This document shows positions 49,350 to 57,660 of a stretch of 64,000 nucleotides of DNA, one piece after another. The notes beneath the pieces were generated by a model. That model was not told the origin of the DNA and searched no databases. It saw only the letters and a program-made list of their open reading frames with translations. Positions within the stretch are counted from its first letter, which is position 1. Each line of letters starts with the position of its first letter. The stretch is from Mycobacterium conspicuum (GTDB lineage: Bacteria; Actinomycetota; Actinomycetes; Mycobacteriales; Mycobacteriaceae), in NCBI RefSeq assembly GCF_010730195.1, contig NZ_AP022613.1:4154001-4218000 (forward strand), read 5' to 3'. Both the position numbers and the translations under genes were made by a program.

Positions 49350-49668
49350 ATCACCTACGAGGAAGTTCGTTGGGAACCACGGGGGCGAAGATATGCAAGC
49401 GCGCCGGCGCCGAAGTACGGCGCCTACCGCCCTGCCGTGCCGGCCGGCATCGCCGACCTGACCCTGGACTTGCCGGCAGCTCTGTTCGCGGACGCCGAAC
49501 ACGCCAGCAACGAGTCACGCGTTTCGAGGCTGCGCTCGGAGGTGAGTCGTACCGTTTGCGTCCGCGTTCTTGCGATCGGAGTCCGCCGCCAGTCGCCGAG
49601 TGTGGCGTTCGCCCGAAGCGCTCGCCGCGCTCGATGCCTTCGCCGAACGCGCCGGGCGGCGAGGCTGA
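49350..49668 (+). pseudogene. Decayed Fic-family (Fic/DOC) gene
   Basis: Reassembled from three frames: TYEEVRWEPRG ... KYGAYRPAVPAGIADLTLD ... LFADAEHA (frame 1), TRFEAALGGE (shifted), PFASAFLRSESAAS (shifted again), then RRVWRSPEALAALDAFAERAG and stop (TGA 49666-49668). These match in order the N-terminal domain and the extreme C-terminus of Fic proteins. The catalytic core with HPFxxGNGR is missing, so there is an internal deletion of several hundred bases plus at least two frameshifts. The expected start codon is ATC (49350). Not functional as Fic enzyme (AMPylase). Confidence 0.7.
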
Positions 49669-49707
49669 CCGCCGAATCCGACGGTGAGCGAACGGTTCTG
49701 GCCGCGG

Positions 49708-50070
49708 TTACGGCACCCGCTCCCAGGGCTGGCAGTTCTGCGACTCGAAGGCTTTGATCGTGGTGTTGATATTCGCGAACATCGGACCCACCGACATGTT
49801 CGTCTGGACGACATGATCCTTGTTCGCGTCGGGGGTGCTGTAGGTAAACCACGCGCACATCGAGCCTTGGGTCGGCACGTTGTTGATCCACACCCCGAAC
49901 GTCGACGCCGACCCAGCTGTGCGGTAGAGGCCCGGCGCTATGTCGGGTCCCACCACGAAGACCCCGTTGCCCGGGATGGGGTCTAGCGGACCGGCGTTGG
50001 CCGGCGGCGATACCGCGACCGTGACCACGCACGCAACGAACCCGGCAGCGAAGCGAATCGTCGGGGACAT
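49708..50070 (-). CDS. Small secreted protein of unknown function
   Basis: 120 residues with a Sec signal peptide (about 1-27, ending VSPPANA before GPLDP). The mature part has DIAPGLYRTAG, a motif of a secreted mycobacterial family of unknown role, and two cysteines (SMCAWF, SQNCQPW) that could form a disulfide. ATG 50070 has GGAGG 8 nt upstream. No operon partner. Confidence 0.75.
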   Translation of the reverse strand: MSPTIRFAAGFVACVVTVAVSPPANAGPLDPIPGNGVFVVGPDIAPGLYRTAGSASTFGVWINNVPTQGSMCAWFTYSTPDANKDHVVQTNMSVGPMFANINTTIKAFESQNCQPWERVP

Positions 50071-50335
50071 TCTGCCTCCATGGTGCGTCCACCCCCGATC
50101 AGCAGCGTATGCCGCTACGCGCATGGGCGCCTAGTGAATGTCCGCTTCCACAGCAAACGCTGAGATGCGGCACAGGTGTTCGCGTCGCTTTGCTCCACCC
50201 GAGGCAACGTGTCTTTGAGCTGAACGTGATGGTTGTTGTCGGACTCGGCGGCGGCCACGTCAGGTTCCGGCGATCAGGTGGCCACCAACCGAGCAAAGCT
50301 CAACGCGGTCAACGGTTTCCGCGATACCTCGATCC
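50071..50335. other. Intergenic segment between secreted protein and PE gene
   Basis: Together with the hairpin that follows, about 335 bp without a gene. No recognisable coding sequence on either strand. It holds the secreted-protein promoter region. Confidence 0.5.
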
Positions 50336-50356
50336 GCGCCCGCCCGTGGCGGGCGC
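50336..50356. terminator. Strong hairpin downstream of the first PE gene
   Basis: GCGCCCGCC-CGT-GGCGGGCGC: perfect 9-bp GC-only arms with a 3-nt loop, 50 bp after the PE stop codon on the minus strand. No T-run. Likely terminator of the PE gene. Confidence 0.45.
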
Positions 50357-50405
50357 GCCTACGTGTTGCGTCGCCGCGGACAAACGGCCGCAGAGTTCAC
50401 GGTTG

Positions 50406-50900
50406 TTAGAGGTACGCAAAATATTCCGCCAATACGAGGAGCACAATAATGCCAATAATCACCGGAATCCCGACGAAGATTGCGAATAGGGCGTCTCCTG
50501 TGTTGTGGAGAAACTGATTGATTTGCCACACCAGCTGCTGTAACTGTGGCGGCAGCGAATTCAGCCAGGGTCCGAAATAGTGCTCCTGAAAGGAATACAC
50601 AGCTCTGAGCAGCGTGGTGTGGAACTTTTCGATGCCGGTATACCAGGCCGCGCCTGTTTTCAGGTGCTGCGCAAACTGCTCGTGAGAGGCCGCCGCCTTG
50701 CCGGCCAACCCGTGAAAGTCCTCGGCGTAACGGGAGAACAAGTGCGCGATACCGGCCGACACCTCGTCGCCGGCCGCGGGGACCAAGTTGATGGTCGGCA
50801 CTGCCGCTGCCGTTCGGGCCATGCTCAGGTCAGACCCGATGGTGTCCAGATCCCCCGCCGCCGCCGTCAGCATCTCCGGCGCCACAACCACATACGACAT
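50406..50900 (-). CDS. PE family protein with C-terminal membrane helix (copy 1)
   Basis: 164 residues. PE domain 1-92 (MSYVVVAPEMLTAAAGDLDTIG, two helices) ending with YTGIE, the YxxxE export motif. Residues about 93-130 are an amphipathic linker and 135-160 a single hydrophobic helix (AIFVGIPVIIGIIVLLVLAEYF). A PE protein ending in a membrane segment is uncommon. GGGAGGAC ribosome site. Tandem paralogue of the next gene. Confidence 0.88.
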   Translation of the reverse strand: MSYVVVAPEMLTAAAGDLDTIGSDLSMARTAAAVPTINLVPAAGDEVSAGIAHLFSRYAEDFHGLAGKAAASHEQFAQHLKTGAAWYTGIEKFHTTLLRAVYSFQEHYFGPWLNSLPPQLQQLVWQINQFLHNTGDALFAIFVGIPVIIGIIVLLVLAEYFAYL

Positions 50901-51640
50901 ATCCGTCCTCCCACCAGCTGATCGGAACGCAGCCCAGCCTCACACCCATCGCTGGAGCGGGATGCAGTAGTCGGCTACTTAAATCCGGGCGAGCGGGCGA
51001 CTGACCATGGTCCCTAGCCGGGTTAGGTCTACTCCCCAATACTCCCCAAAAATGCAAACAACAGGAGGAACGCAATAAAACCAATGATCACCGGAAGCCC
51101 GACGAGGATTGCGAAGGTGGTTGTTATTGCATCATCGATGCGCTGCAACAGTCGCCGTAACGGTGCCGGCAGCGAATTCACCCAGGGTTCTAAATAGCGA
51201 TCGTGAAAATGAAGGCTGATTCTCAACAGCGCGGTGTGGAGCTTTTCGATGCCGCTATACCAGCCCGCACCTGTCTTGAGGTGCTGGGCAAACTGCTCGT
51301 GAGACGCCGCTGCCGTGCCGGCCAACCCGTGAAAGTCCTCGGCATAACGGGAGAACAGGTGCGCGATACCGGCCGACACCTCATCGCCGCCCGCGGGGAC
51401 CAAGTTGATGGTCGGCACCGCTGCTGCCGTTCGAGCCACGCTCAGGTCAGACCCGATGGTGTCCAGATCCCCCGCCGCCGCCGTCAGCATCTCCGGCGCC
51501 ACGATCACATACGACATATCTGTTCTCCCGCTAGCTGATCGGAATGCAGCCCAGCCTCACACCAATCGCCAAACCGGGATGCAGTAGTCGGCTACTTAAA
51601 TCCGGGCGGGCGGGCAGATGACCAAAGTCCCTAGCGGCTA
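50900..51640 (-). repeat. Tandem duplication including PE gene copy 2 and both promoter regions
   Basis: The start codons of the two PE genes are 617 bp apart, and about 110 bp upstream of each start are nearly identical (CAGCCCAGCCTCACACC, GATGCAGTAGTCGGCTACTT). Each holds the dyad AGTAG-TCGG-CTACT (50966-50979 and 51583-51596). The PE-domain halves are also close in DNA, but the C-terminal halves have diverged. Confidence 0.75.
51029..51517 (-). CDS. PE family protein with C-terminal membrane helix (copy 2)
   Basis: 162 residues. PE domain almost identical to copy 1 (MSYVIVAPEMLTAAAGDLDTIG), export motif YSGIE, linker with EPWVNSLPAPLRRLLQRI, and a hydrophobic end (FAILVGLPVIIGFIAFLLLFAFLG). 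GGGAGAAC ribosome site. No PPE partner and no ESX gene nearby, so a secretion partner is not evident. Confidence 0.88.
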   Translation of the reverse strand: MSYVIVAPEMLTAAAGDLDTIGSDLSVARTAAAVPTINLVPAGGDEVSAGIAHLFSRYAEDFHGLAGTAAASHEQFAQHLKTGAGWYSGIEKLHTALLRISLHFHDRYLEPWVNSLPAPLRRLLQRIDDAITTTFAILVGLPVIIGFIAFLLLFAFLGSIGE

Positions 51641-51846
51641 CCAATGCCAGCGCGTGACGATGGCGACCTGGGCGGCGAAACTATCGACGGCCCAGGCAGG
51701 TCCGCGCCGGATGGCGTCAGCACCCTCCCCCGCGCGGACCTGTTCGTCGGACGCCTTCTCCTACTTCCGCCATCCGGGGCAGATCTCGTCGCCGCACCGA
51801 TGCAGCGGCGCATCGCCCGATGAAACACGTTGCGGTATCGAAGGAC
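51641..51846. other. Intergenic segment after the PE duplication
   Basis: About 206 bp; with the duplicated promoter of PE copy 2 the gene-free stretch is 329 bp. No coding sequence recognised. Confidence 0.5.
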
Positions 51847-52413
51847 TCAGTCCGACTTGGCGCGGTCGACCTGATCGTCGCTGTAGTCGATGACGGGCGG
51901 CGAGTCGCCGTAGACGTCGAGGGTGTGGATGAACCGGTGCAATCCCATCGTCCCGGCGCAGGTGAACCCGAGCTCGATGATCTGCGCGGCGGTGAAGTGC
52001 TCCCCTAGGCGCTTGTAGAACTCGTCGTCCATCGCATGGTGGTCCGCGGAAAGCAGGTCGAGGAATTCGACGGCCATCCGCTCTTGCGGTGTCAGCGCGT
52101 CGTGGCCCGGCGCCAGCAGGCAGGCGACGTCCTCGTCGGTGATCGAATCATGCTTGCGTGACTGGCTACACGGTGCGCATTCGCCGAGTTGGGCGCTGCG
52201 GATGCGCAGCAACTCCAAGATCCGACCGCCGAGCAGGGTGCCGGCGCCGAGGTGCGTGCGGGCCATGTTGACCTGCTCGAGCTGCGCGCTGCGATAGGCG
52301 AAGATCTGCAGCGGTACCGGCGTTGCGTAGAGCCCGGCCGCGACGCCGGCCTCCACGATTTCGCGGGAACGTGAACTGAGCTGCTCCACCGGGATTGGCG
52401 CGATACGTGGCAT
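51847..52413 (-). CDS. Carboxymuconolactone decarboxylase/AhpD-like protein
   Basis: 188 residues, all-helical CMD fold. The redox motif ECAPCSQSRKHD (CxxC plus His) is the AhpD signature. Could be a peroxidase-type disulfide reductase; the true substrate is unknown. 9 bp after the SDR gene, so probably one operon. Confidence 0.85.
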   Translation of the reverse strand: MPRIAPIPVEQLSSRSREIVEAGVAAGLYATPVPLQIFAYRSAQLEQVNMARTHLGAGTLLGGRILELLRIRSAQLGECAPCSQSRKHDSITDEDVACLLAPGHDALTPQERMAVEFLDLLSADHHAMDDEFYKRLGEHFTAAQIIELGFTCAGTMGLHRFIHTLDVYGDSPPVIDYSDDQVDRAKSD

Positions 52414-52422
52414 CGATTCAAC

Positions 52423-53232
52423 CTAACTGCTCGGGCCGAGAACGTACACGTCGGTTTCCGGGTGGTGATACCACCCGCTGGCGGCCTGGGTGCCGCCGTC
52501 GACGTGGATGGTTTGGCCGGTGATGTAGCTGGACATATCCGAGGCGAGAAACACTGCGGCGCTGGCCATTTCGTCGACGTGACCCGCGCGGCCCATCGGC
52601 ACCGTGCGGCCGAAGCGCTGCTCGGAACCGGGCGGGGCCATCTGCATGATGCCCTCGGTCAGGGTGATGTCGGGCGCGAGCGCGTTGACCCGGATGCCGT
52701 GCGGGGCGAGTTCGAGCGCGGCGGTCTTGGTGTAGTTGATGACGCCGGCCTTGGCGGCGGCGTAAGTCGCGTAACCCGGTGCGGCGCGCACCCCTTCGAT
52801 CGAGGTGACGCTGATGATGCTGCCCGGCAACTTCTGCTCGACCAGGACGCGGGCCACCCGCTGGGTGCACAGGTAGATGTGGCGCAGGTTCGACTTGTAC
52901 AGCGCGTCCCACCCGTTCTCGGTGGTGTCGAGGATGCCCGACCAGAACACTCCCCCGGCGTTGTTGACCAGGATCGTCACCGTGCCGAGTTCGGCGCAGG
53001 TCTGCGCCAGCGCGGCGTCGACCGCGGCGCTGTCACGGACGTCGACCGTGATGCCCAGCGCACCGAGCTCGGCGGCGGCCGACGCGCACGACTCGGGGTT
53101 GCGTTCCCAGATCGCCACCTTCGCGCCGAAGGCCTTGAATCCCGCCGCGATGCCGCGGCCGATGCCCGCGCCGCCGCCGGTGACCACCGCGACGCGGTCG
53201 GTGAGTAGGACGCTGGAGGGATCGAGTGCCAT
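52423..53232 (-). CDS. Short-chain dehydrogenase/reductase (classical SDR)
   Basis: 269 residues. NAD(P)-binding TGGGAGIGRG, VNNAGG, catalytic Ser region and YATYAAAK (YxxxK), with a DGG near the C-terminus. Probably acts on a hydroxyacyl or sterol-like substrate; not determinable. ATG 53232 lies 7 nt after a TATATT -10, so probably leaderless. Divergent from the epimerase gene. Confidence 0.93.
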   Translation of the reverse strand: MALDPSSVLLTDRVAVVTGGGAGIGRGIAAGFKAFGAKVAIWERNPESCASAAAELGALGITVDVRDSAAVDAALAQTCAELGTVTILVNNAGGVFWSGILDTTENGWDALYKSNLRHIYLCTQRVARVLVEQKLPGSIISVTSIEGVRAAPGYATYAAAKAGVINYTKTAALELAPHGIRVNALAPDITLTEGIMQMAPPGSEQRFGRTVPMGRAGHVDEMASAAVFLASDMSSYITGQTIHVDGGTQAASGWYHHPETDVYVLGPSS

Positions 53233-53239
53233 GGGAGTC

Positions 53240-53301
53240 AATATAGAACATTCGCACGTCAAGCGTTACAGTCTTGACTGAATATGTTCGATCTGTAACG
53301 G
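53240..53301. promoter_or_regulatory. Divergent promoter with two nested operator dyads
   Basis: Minus-strand -10 TATATT (53240-53245) for the SDR. Plus-strand TTGACT (53274-53279) and TAACGG (53296-53301) for the epimerase. Dyad 1: GAACAT-N6-GTCAAG (53246-53263) / CTTGAC-N5-ATGTTC (53273-53289). Dyad 2: CGTTACAG (53264-53271) / CTGTAACG (53293-53300). The TetR regulator encoded at 54.3 kb is the natural candidate to bind. Confidence 0.65.
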
Positions 53302-53311
53302 GAGGACGCAC

Positions 53312-54301
53312 ATGCCCAGCACGATCTTCGTCACCGGCGCGACCGGGCAGACCGGCGGCAACGTGTGCGAGCAGCTGATCGCGCGCGGCGACCGCGTGCG
53401 GGCTCTGGTCCGCGATCCGGGCGAAGCCGCGGCGCTCTCCGGTATTGGGGTCGAACTCATCCAGGGCGACATCCGCGACGCCGACGACGTGCTGCGCGCC
53501 GCCAAGGGCGCCGACGCGGCGATCCACTGCGCGGCGCTGCTGGGCGGCGCGAGCCAGGACCTCGAGGACTTCAAGGCCGTCAACCTGGTCGGCACCACCA
53601 ACGTCCTGGACGCGGGCAAGGCCCACGCCATGCGCCGGGTGGTCGCCCTGAGCACGGCCACCTTCCTCGACCTGAGCACCGGCGTCGACTTCGAAGAGGC
53701 GCCCGTGCTGGCCCACCCGCCCAACGACCCCTACACCGTCACCAAGCTGGCCGCGTTCGTCGAAGCGCATCGGCGCGCCGCGGCGGGCGACGACGTACTG
53801 ACGTGTCACCCCGGCGCGATCTTCGGTCCCGCCCCGGTCGTCGACCGCGCCCTGCACCGCACCAGCTTCAACCGGGTGCTGCTGGCCGGCATGCGCGGAA
53901 AGATCAAGCGCTACTTGGCTTTTCCGGTGACCTGGGTCGCGGGCAAGGACGTCGCGGCGGGCTCGATCGCCGCGCTGGACCGCGGACTGGCCGGCGAGCG
54001 CTACCTGTTGGTCGGCCAGCCGCAGGAAAGCTTCAGCACGGCCGGCGGCATCAACCGCGCGTGCGAGCTCGCCGGGATCGAGCATCGCGTCGAGGACCTG
54101 GACTACCGCACCGATCCCGAGGCGCTGACCGCCGAATTCGGGCCCACGTTGATGGCCATCGCAAAAGCTGCGGCCACGAGCAAGCGCAAGCCCCGAACGA
54201 ACGAAAACCTGACCACCCGGCGCCTCGGCTATCAGCCGATGTCGTTCGACGACGGGCTGCGGCTGCTGATCTCGTGGCTGCGCGGACTGGGCAGGCTGTA
54301 G
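53312..54301 (+). CDS. NAD-dependent epimerase/dehydratase (extended SDR)
   Basis: 329 residues. Rossmann TGATGQTGG, ALSTATFLD in the Ser position and YTVTK as YxxxK. Extended-SDR architecture similar to 3-beta-hydroxysteroid or dihydroflavonol reductases; substrate unknown. GGGAGGAC ribosome site 7 nt before ATG. 10 bp upstream of tetR. Confidence 0.92.
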   Translation: MPSTIFVTGATGQTGGNVCEQLIARGDRVRALVRDPGEAAALSGIGVELIQGDIRDADDVLRAAKGADAAIHCAALLGGASQDLEDFKAVNLVGTTNVLDAGKAHAMRRVVALSTATFLDLSTGVDFEEAPVLAHPPNDPYTVTKLAAFVEAHRRAAAGDDVLTCHPGAIFGPAPVVDRALHRTSFNRVLLAGMRGKIKRYLAFPVTWVAGKDVAAGSIAALDRGLAGERYLLVGQPQESFSTAGGINRACELAGIEHRVEDLDYRTDPEALTAEFGPTLMAIAKAAATSKRKPRTNENLTTRRLGYQPMSFDDGLRLLISWLRGLGRL

Positions 54302-54311
54302 GGCCGCGGTC

Positions 54312-54851
54312 ATGTCGATTGATTTGGGCGATCGGATCCTGGACGCGGCCCAGCGCCTGGCCTTCCGCACCGGCGCGCGCAGGATGTCGCTGTCCGACGT
54401 TGCGACCCTGTCCGGGGTGTCGCGGCCCACCATCTACCGCTACTTCGCGTCCAAGGAAGAACTCATCGATGCGCTGGGCAAACGTGAGCGCCAGCGCCTC
54501 GCCGCGGCCATGGCCGAGGCGACGTCCGGGGTCGTCGGGGTGGCGCGCCTGGAGGCCGCCGTCGAGGTCATCGCGGCTTTCGTCGAGGCTCAGCCGCCCG
54601 GGCGGCTGCTCGATCTCGAACCGGGGTTCGCGCACCAGCAGATGGCGCAAGCACTGCCCACGCTGACCGAAGGGTTGACGTCGGTGCTGGCGCGCTGCGC
54701 CCGCGAGGACGCCTTCGCCACCGCGGTGGACCCCCGCGACCTGGCCGGGGCGATCGCGCGAACTGCGTTGAGCCACTACATTTTTCCCGACGACGACCGC
54801 GACGCGGTGCGCCGCCAGCTGCGGGCCGCCGCGGGGCTTTCGGCCCGCTGA
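54312..54851 (+). CDS. TetR-family transcriptional regulator
   Basis: 179 residues. N-terminal HTH (about 8-52; LSDVATLSGVSRPTIYRYFASKEEL), then an all-helical ligand domain. Co-transcribed with the epimerase and likely represses the divergent SDR/epimerase promoters. Confidence 0.93.
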   Translation: MSIDLGDRILDAAQRLAFRTGARRMSLSDVATLSGVSRPTIYRYFASKEELIDALGKRERQRLAAAMAEATSGVVGVARLEAAVEVIAAFVEAQPPGRLLDLEPGFAHQQMAQALPTLTEGLTSVLARCAREDAFATAVDPRDLAGAIARTALSHYIFPDDDRDAVRRQLRAAAGLSAR

Positions 54852-54970
54852 CCGGGCCTTTCGGCCGTTATCAAGAATTTATTGAGAAACCGTCAAGGCG
54901 AGGTGTCGATTCTGGTGTCAACGCGAAAACCGCGTCACCCACAACCCAGATCAGCACAAGGAGAACCCCA

Positions 54971-55306
54971 ATGTTCACTCGCCGTTCCACCGTCGCCGCG
55001 GCCCGCGCCAGCCTGACCGCCGCCGCTTTCGGACTCGTCGCGCTCGGCCTGGCCGGCACCGCCGGCGCCACCTCGGTCGACGACACCTTCCTGGCCCAGT
55101 TGCAGGCGGACGGAATCCAGCCGCCGACCGCGGCGCGCGCCATCACCGACGCGCACGCCGTCTGCAACGCGCTCAACGCGGGCAACTCTCCCCAGTCGGT
55201 CATCAGCGCGGTGGCCAAGGCGACCGGCCTGAGCTCTAAGGGCGCGAAAACGTTCTCCATCGACGCCGCGTCGGCCTACTGCCCGCAGTTCGTCACCTCG
55301 ACCTAA
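54971..55306 (+). CDS. DUF732 secreted protein
   Basis: 111 residues. Sec signal peptide (about 1-33, LAGTAGA), then the DUF732 domain: DDTFLAQLQADGI, a conserved Cys pair (HAVCNAL and SAYCPQF) that forms a disulfide in this family. Common in mycobacterial envelopes; function unknown. AAGGAGAA ribosome site. Confidence 0.9.
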   Translation: MFTRRSTVAAARASLTAAAFGLVALGLAGTAGATSVDDTFLAQLQADGIQPPTAARAITDAHAVCNALNAGNSPQSVISAVAKATGLSSKGAKTFSIDAASAYCPQFVTST

Positions 55307-55320
55307 CAGCGGAAACCATG

Positions 55321-55348
55321 ATGCGGGACCCCGACCGGGGTCCCGCAT
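55321..55348. terminator. Bidirectional hairpin between DUF732 and NUDIX genes
   Basis: ATGCGGGACCCC-GACC-GGGGTCCCGCAT: perfect 12-bp arms and 4-nt loop, between convergent genes. No long T-run. Confidence 0.75.
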
Positions 55349-55361
55349 TGCGGGCTTTGGC

Positions 55362-55898
55362 TCATCGCCCGTTCAGCAGGAACAGGCCGTAGGCCGCGAT
55401 CGATTGCGAATCGACGATGACGCCATCGCGGATCATCTGCTCGACGTCGCGGCGCGAGAACCACTCGCTGTGCATGTCCTGTTCCTCGGGCTCGCGGTCC
55501 GCGTCTCCCTCGACGATGCCGGTGGCCAAGAACACCCAGCCCCGCTGGGTGAGCAAGCCGGCAACGACGTCGACGTGGCCGAGCGCCTCGAACGACGTCG
55601 CGAGCAGCCCGGTTTCCTCGCGCAGCTCGCGTTCCGCCAGCTCGCGCGGTTCGACTTCGGCCCGATCCGGACCGGTGCCCTGCGGAAACTCCCAGCGTCG
55701 CGCGCCGACCGGATAGCGGTATTGCTCGACCAGCCGGAAACGGTCCCCGTCGTAGGGCATCACCAGCGCGTACGTCGGCTTGTCCACCACGGAGTAGATG
55801 CCGCGACTGCCGTCCGGCCGGCGAATCTCGTCTTCCCGCAGCACCAGCCACGCGTTGCGATAGACCTCACGGGATGCGACGCGTTCGATATAGGGCAC
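55362..55898 (-). CDS. NUDIX hydrolase (ADP-ribose pyrophosphatase-like)
   Basis: 178 residues. The Nudix box is recognisable as RELAERELREETGL, with PQGTG before it; VEQYRYPV is typical of ADP-sugar pyrophosphatases. Hydrolyses a nucleoside diphosphate derivative, most likely ADP-ribose or a sugar nucleotide. GTG 55898 is chosen because a GATACT -10-like element lies 6 nt upstream. Confidence 0.88.
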   Translation of the reverse strand: MPYIERVASREVYRNAWLVLREDEIRRPDGSRGIYSVVDKPTYALVMPYDGDRFRLVEQYRYPVGARRWEFPQGTGPDRAEVEPRELAERELREETGLLATSFEALGHVDVVAGLLTQRGWVFLATGIVEGDADREPEEQDMHSEWFSRRDVEQMIRDGVIVDSQSIAAYGLFLLNGR

Positions 55899-55947
55899 CC
55901 CGCCAGTATCCCGGGTTGCGGCGGTGCGCCGCGATACGTTCATGGGC

Positions 55948-57660
55948 ATGTACCAGCACATCATCGTCAGCGGCGACGACTCGCTGGCGACGACGATCGT
56001 CGCGGAGCTCAAGACCGCCGGCGCGAGCATCGTCGAGATCGCGACCGCCGCCGAGCTTGCCGACGCCGAGGTCGGCCACGCCCTTGCCGTCATCTGCGTT
56101 GGTGACGACGACGCGACGAACCTCGAAATCGCTTTGCTGGCAAGGAAAGCCAACCCGGACGTGCGGGTGGTCGCGCGGCTGGCCAACGACGTGCTGCGCG
56201 GCGCGGTGGCCGCCGACAATGGACCCGGCGCCATCCTCGACGTCGCCGACCTGACGGCGCCGTCCGTCGTCGAGGCGTGTCTGGCGGACTCCGCGCACCC
56301 GCTGACGGCGGCCGGCATCGAGTTCGTCGTCTCCGGCACCGAGGCGCCGCGCGCGGCGACGCTGCGGGAGATCTACGGAGACCTGGCGCCGGTGGCGGTG
56401 ATTCGCGGCGAAAACTCTCCCGAACCCGGCCTGGTGATGGCGTGCCCGGGACGGGATCTACGGGTGTATCCCGGCGACTGGGCGGCGATGATCGGCACCG
56501 CCGACGAGTTGGCCACCCGCGGCATCAAGGTCCGGCGCCGGTCCGGGACACGCACCCGTCGGCCGTGGGCGCAGCGAGTGCTCGACTCGGCATTCACGCT
56601 GCGCAGCGACATCAACCCGATGTTTCTGCGCGCGATCGCCGCCGCGCTGCTGGTGCTGATCGGTTCGACGGTCCTGCTGCGCTTCGCCTACCAACGGCCA
56701 CCGGGGATGACGTGGCTCGACGCGTTGTACTTCACCACCGAGACGATCGCGACCATCGGCTACGGCGACTTCAGCTTCGTCCACCAGCAAACCTGGCTGC
56801 GGCTGTTCGCCATCATGTTGATGTTCGGCGGCGTGCTCACCACGGCGGTCCTGGTGGCCTTCATCGCCGATCTGCTGTTGTCGCGCCGCTTCGCCTATTC
56901 GGCCGGGCGACGGCGGGCGCGCCATCTGCGCAACCACGTGATCGTCGTCGGCCTCGGCTCGTTCGGCATTCGCGTCGTCAGCGACCTGACGGCCGCCGGA
57001 TACGACGTCGCGGTGATCGAACGCGACCCGAACAACCGCTTCCTGTCGACGGCCGACGACCTCGACGTGCCGGTGATCTTCGGCGACGCGACACTGCGCC
57101 GGACGCTGGAGGCGGCCCGCGTCGACCAGGCCCGCGCGGTGGCGGTGCTGACCCAGGACGACATGGTCAACATCGAGACCGGGATCGTGCTGCGCGAGAT
57201 GTTGGGGCCCCGGGTGCTGCCCCAGGTCGTCCGGCCCGAGGTGCCGTTGGTGTTGCGCGTCTACGACCGCGCGCTGGGGGCCGCGGTGGCGCAGCGGTTC
57301 GGGTTCGAAAACGTGCGGTCGACCGTCGAATTGGCCGCGCCCTGGTTCATCGGGGCCGCGATGGGCCTGCAGGTGCTGGGGACGTTTTCGGTGGGGCAGC
57401 GCTACTTCATGGTGGGCGCGATGCGGGTGGCCGCGGGCAGCCAACTCGACGGGCTGCAGATGTTCGAGCTGTCGACGCAAACCCGCGTCATCGCCATCAC
57501 CCGGCAGGACGCTCCGGTCCAGCTGCATCCGCGCCGCGACGCGCGGCTGCGCGGCGGTGACACCGTCTACGTCGTCGGGCCGTACCGCGAGCTGCTGGCC
57601 ACCCTGCGCAAGGGGCAGCCTCCCGAGCCGGCCGAAGCCGTCGGGGCCTCCGGGGCCTAA
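55948..57660 (+). CDS. Potassium channel with two TrkA-N/RCK halves
   Basis: 570 residues. Residues 1-200 form a soluble NAD-binding-like half (a degenerate Rossmann start, YQHIIVSGDDSL). About 225-325 is a two-helix channel with selectivity filter TIGYGDF (T269 onwards). About 335-475 is a TrkA-N domain with HVIVVGLGSFGIRV, and 480-560 a TrkA-C-like end. ATG 55948 is preferred because TACGTT (55935-55940) is a -10-like element 7 nt upstream; ATG 55942 is an alternative. Inner membrane; binds NAD(H) or nucleotides as gate. Confidence 0.92.
   Translation: MYQHIIVSGDDSLATTIVAELKTAGASIVEIATAAELADAEVGHALAVICVGDDDATNLEIALLARKANPDVRVVARLANDVLRGAVAADNGPGAILDVADLTAPSVVEACLADSAHPLTAAGIEFVVSGTEAPRAATLREIYGDLAPVAVIRGENSPEPGLVMACPGRDLRVYPGDWAAMIGTADELATRGIKVRRRSGTRTRRPWAQRVLDSAFTLRSDINPMFLRAIAAALLVLIGSTVLLRFAYQRPPGMTWLDALYFTTETIATIGYGDFSFVHQQTWLRLFAIMLMFGGVLTTAVLVAFIADLLLSRRFAYSAGRRRARHLRNHVIVVGLGSFGIRVVSDLTAAGYDVAVIERDPNNRFLSTADDLDVPVIFGDATLRRTLEAARVDQARAVAVLTQDDMVNIETGIVLREMLGPRVLPQVVRPEVPLVLRVYDRALGAAVAQRFGFENVRSTVELAAPWFIGAAMGLQVLGTFSVGQRYFMVGAMRVAAGSQLDGLQMFELSTQTRVIAITRQDAPVQLHPRRDARLRGGDTVYVVGPYRELLATLRKGQPPEPAEAVGASGA

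Noticed and set aside
49302..49502. Minus-strand 66-residue frame ending VIVLDQPHLAT
   Set aside because: Lies over the Fic remnant and operator repeats; no ribosome site. I briefly considered a transposase end but saw no insertion-sequence motif.
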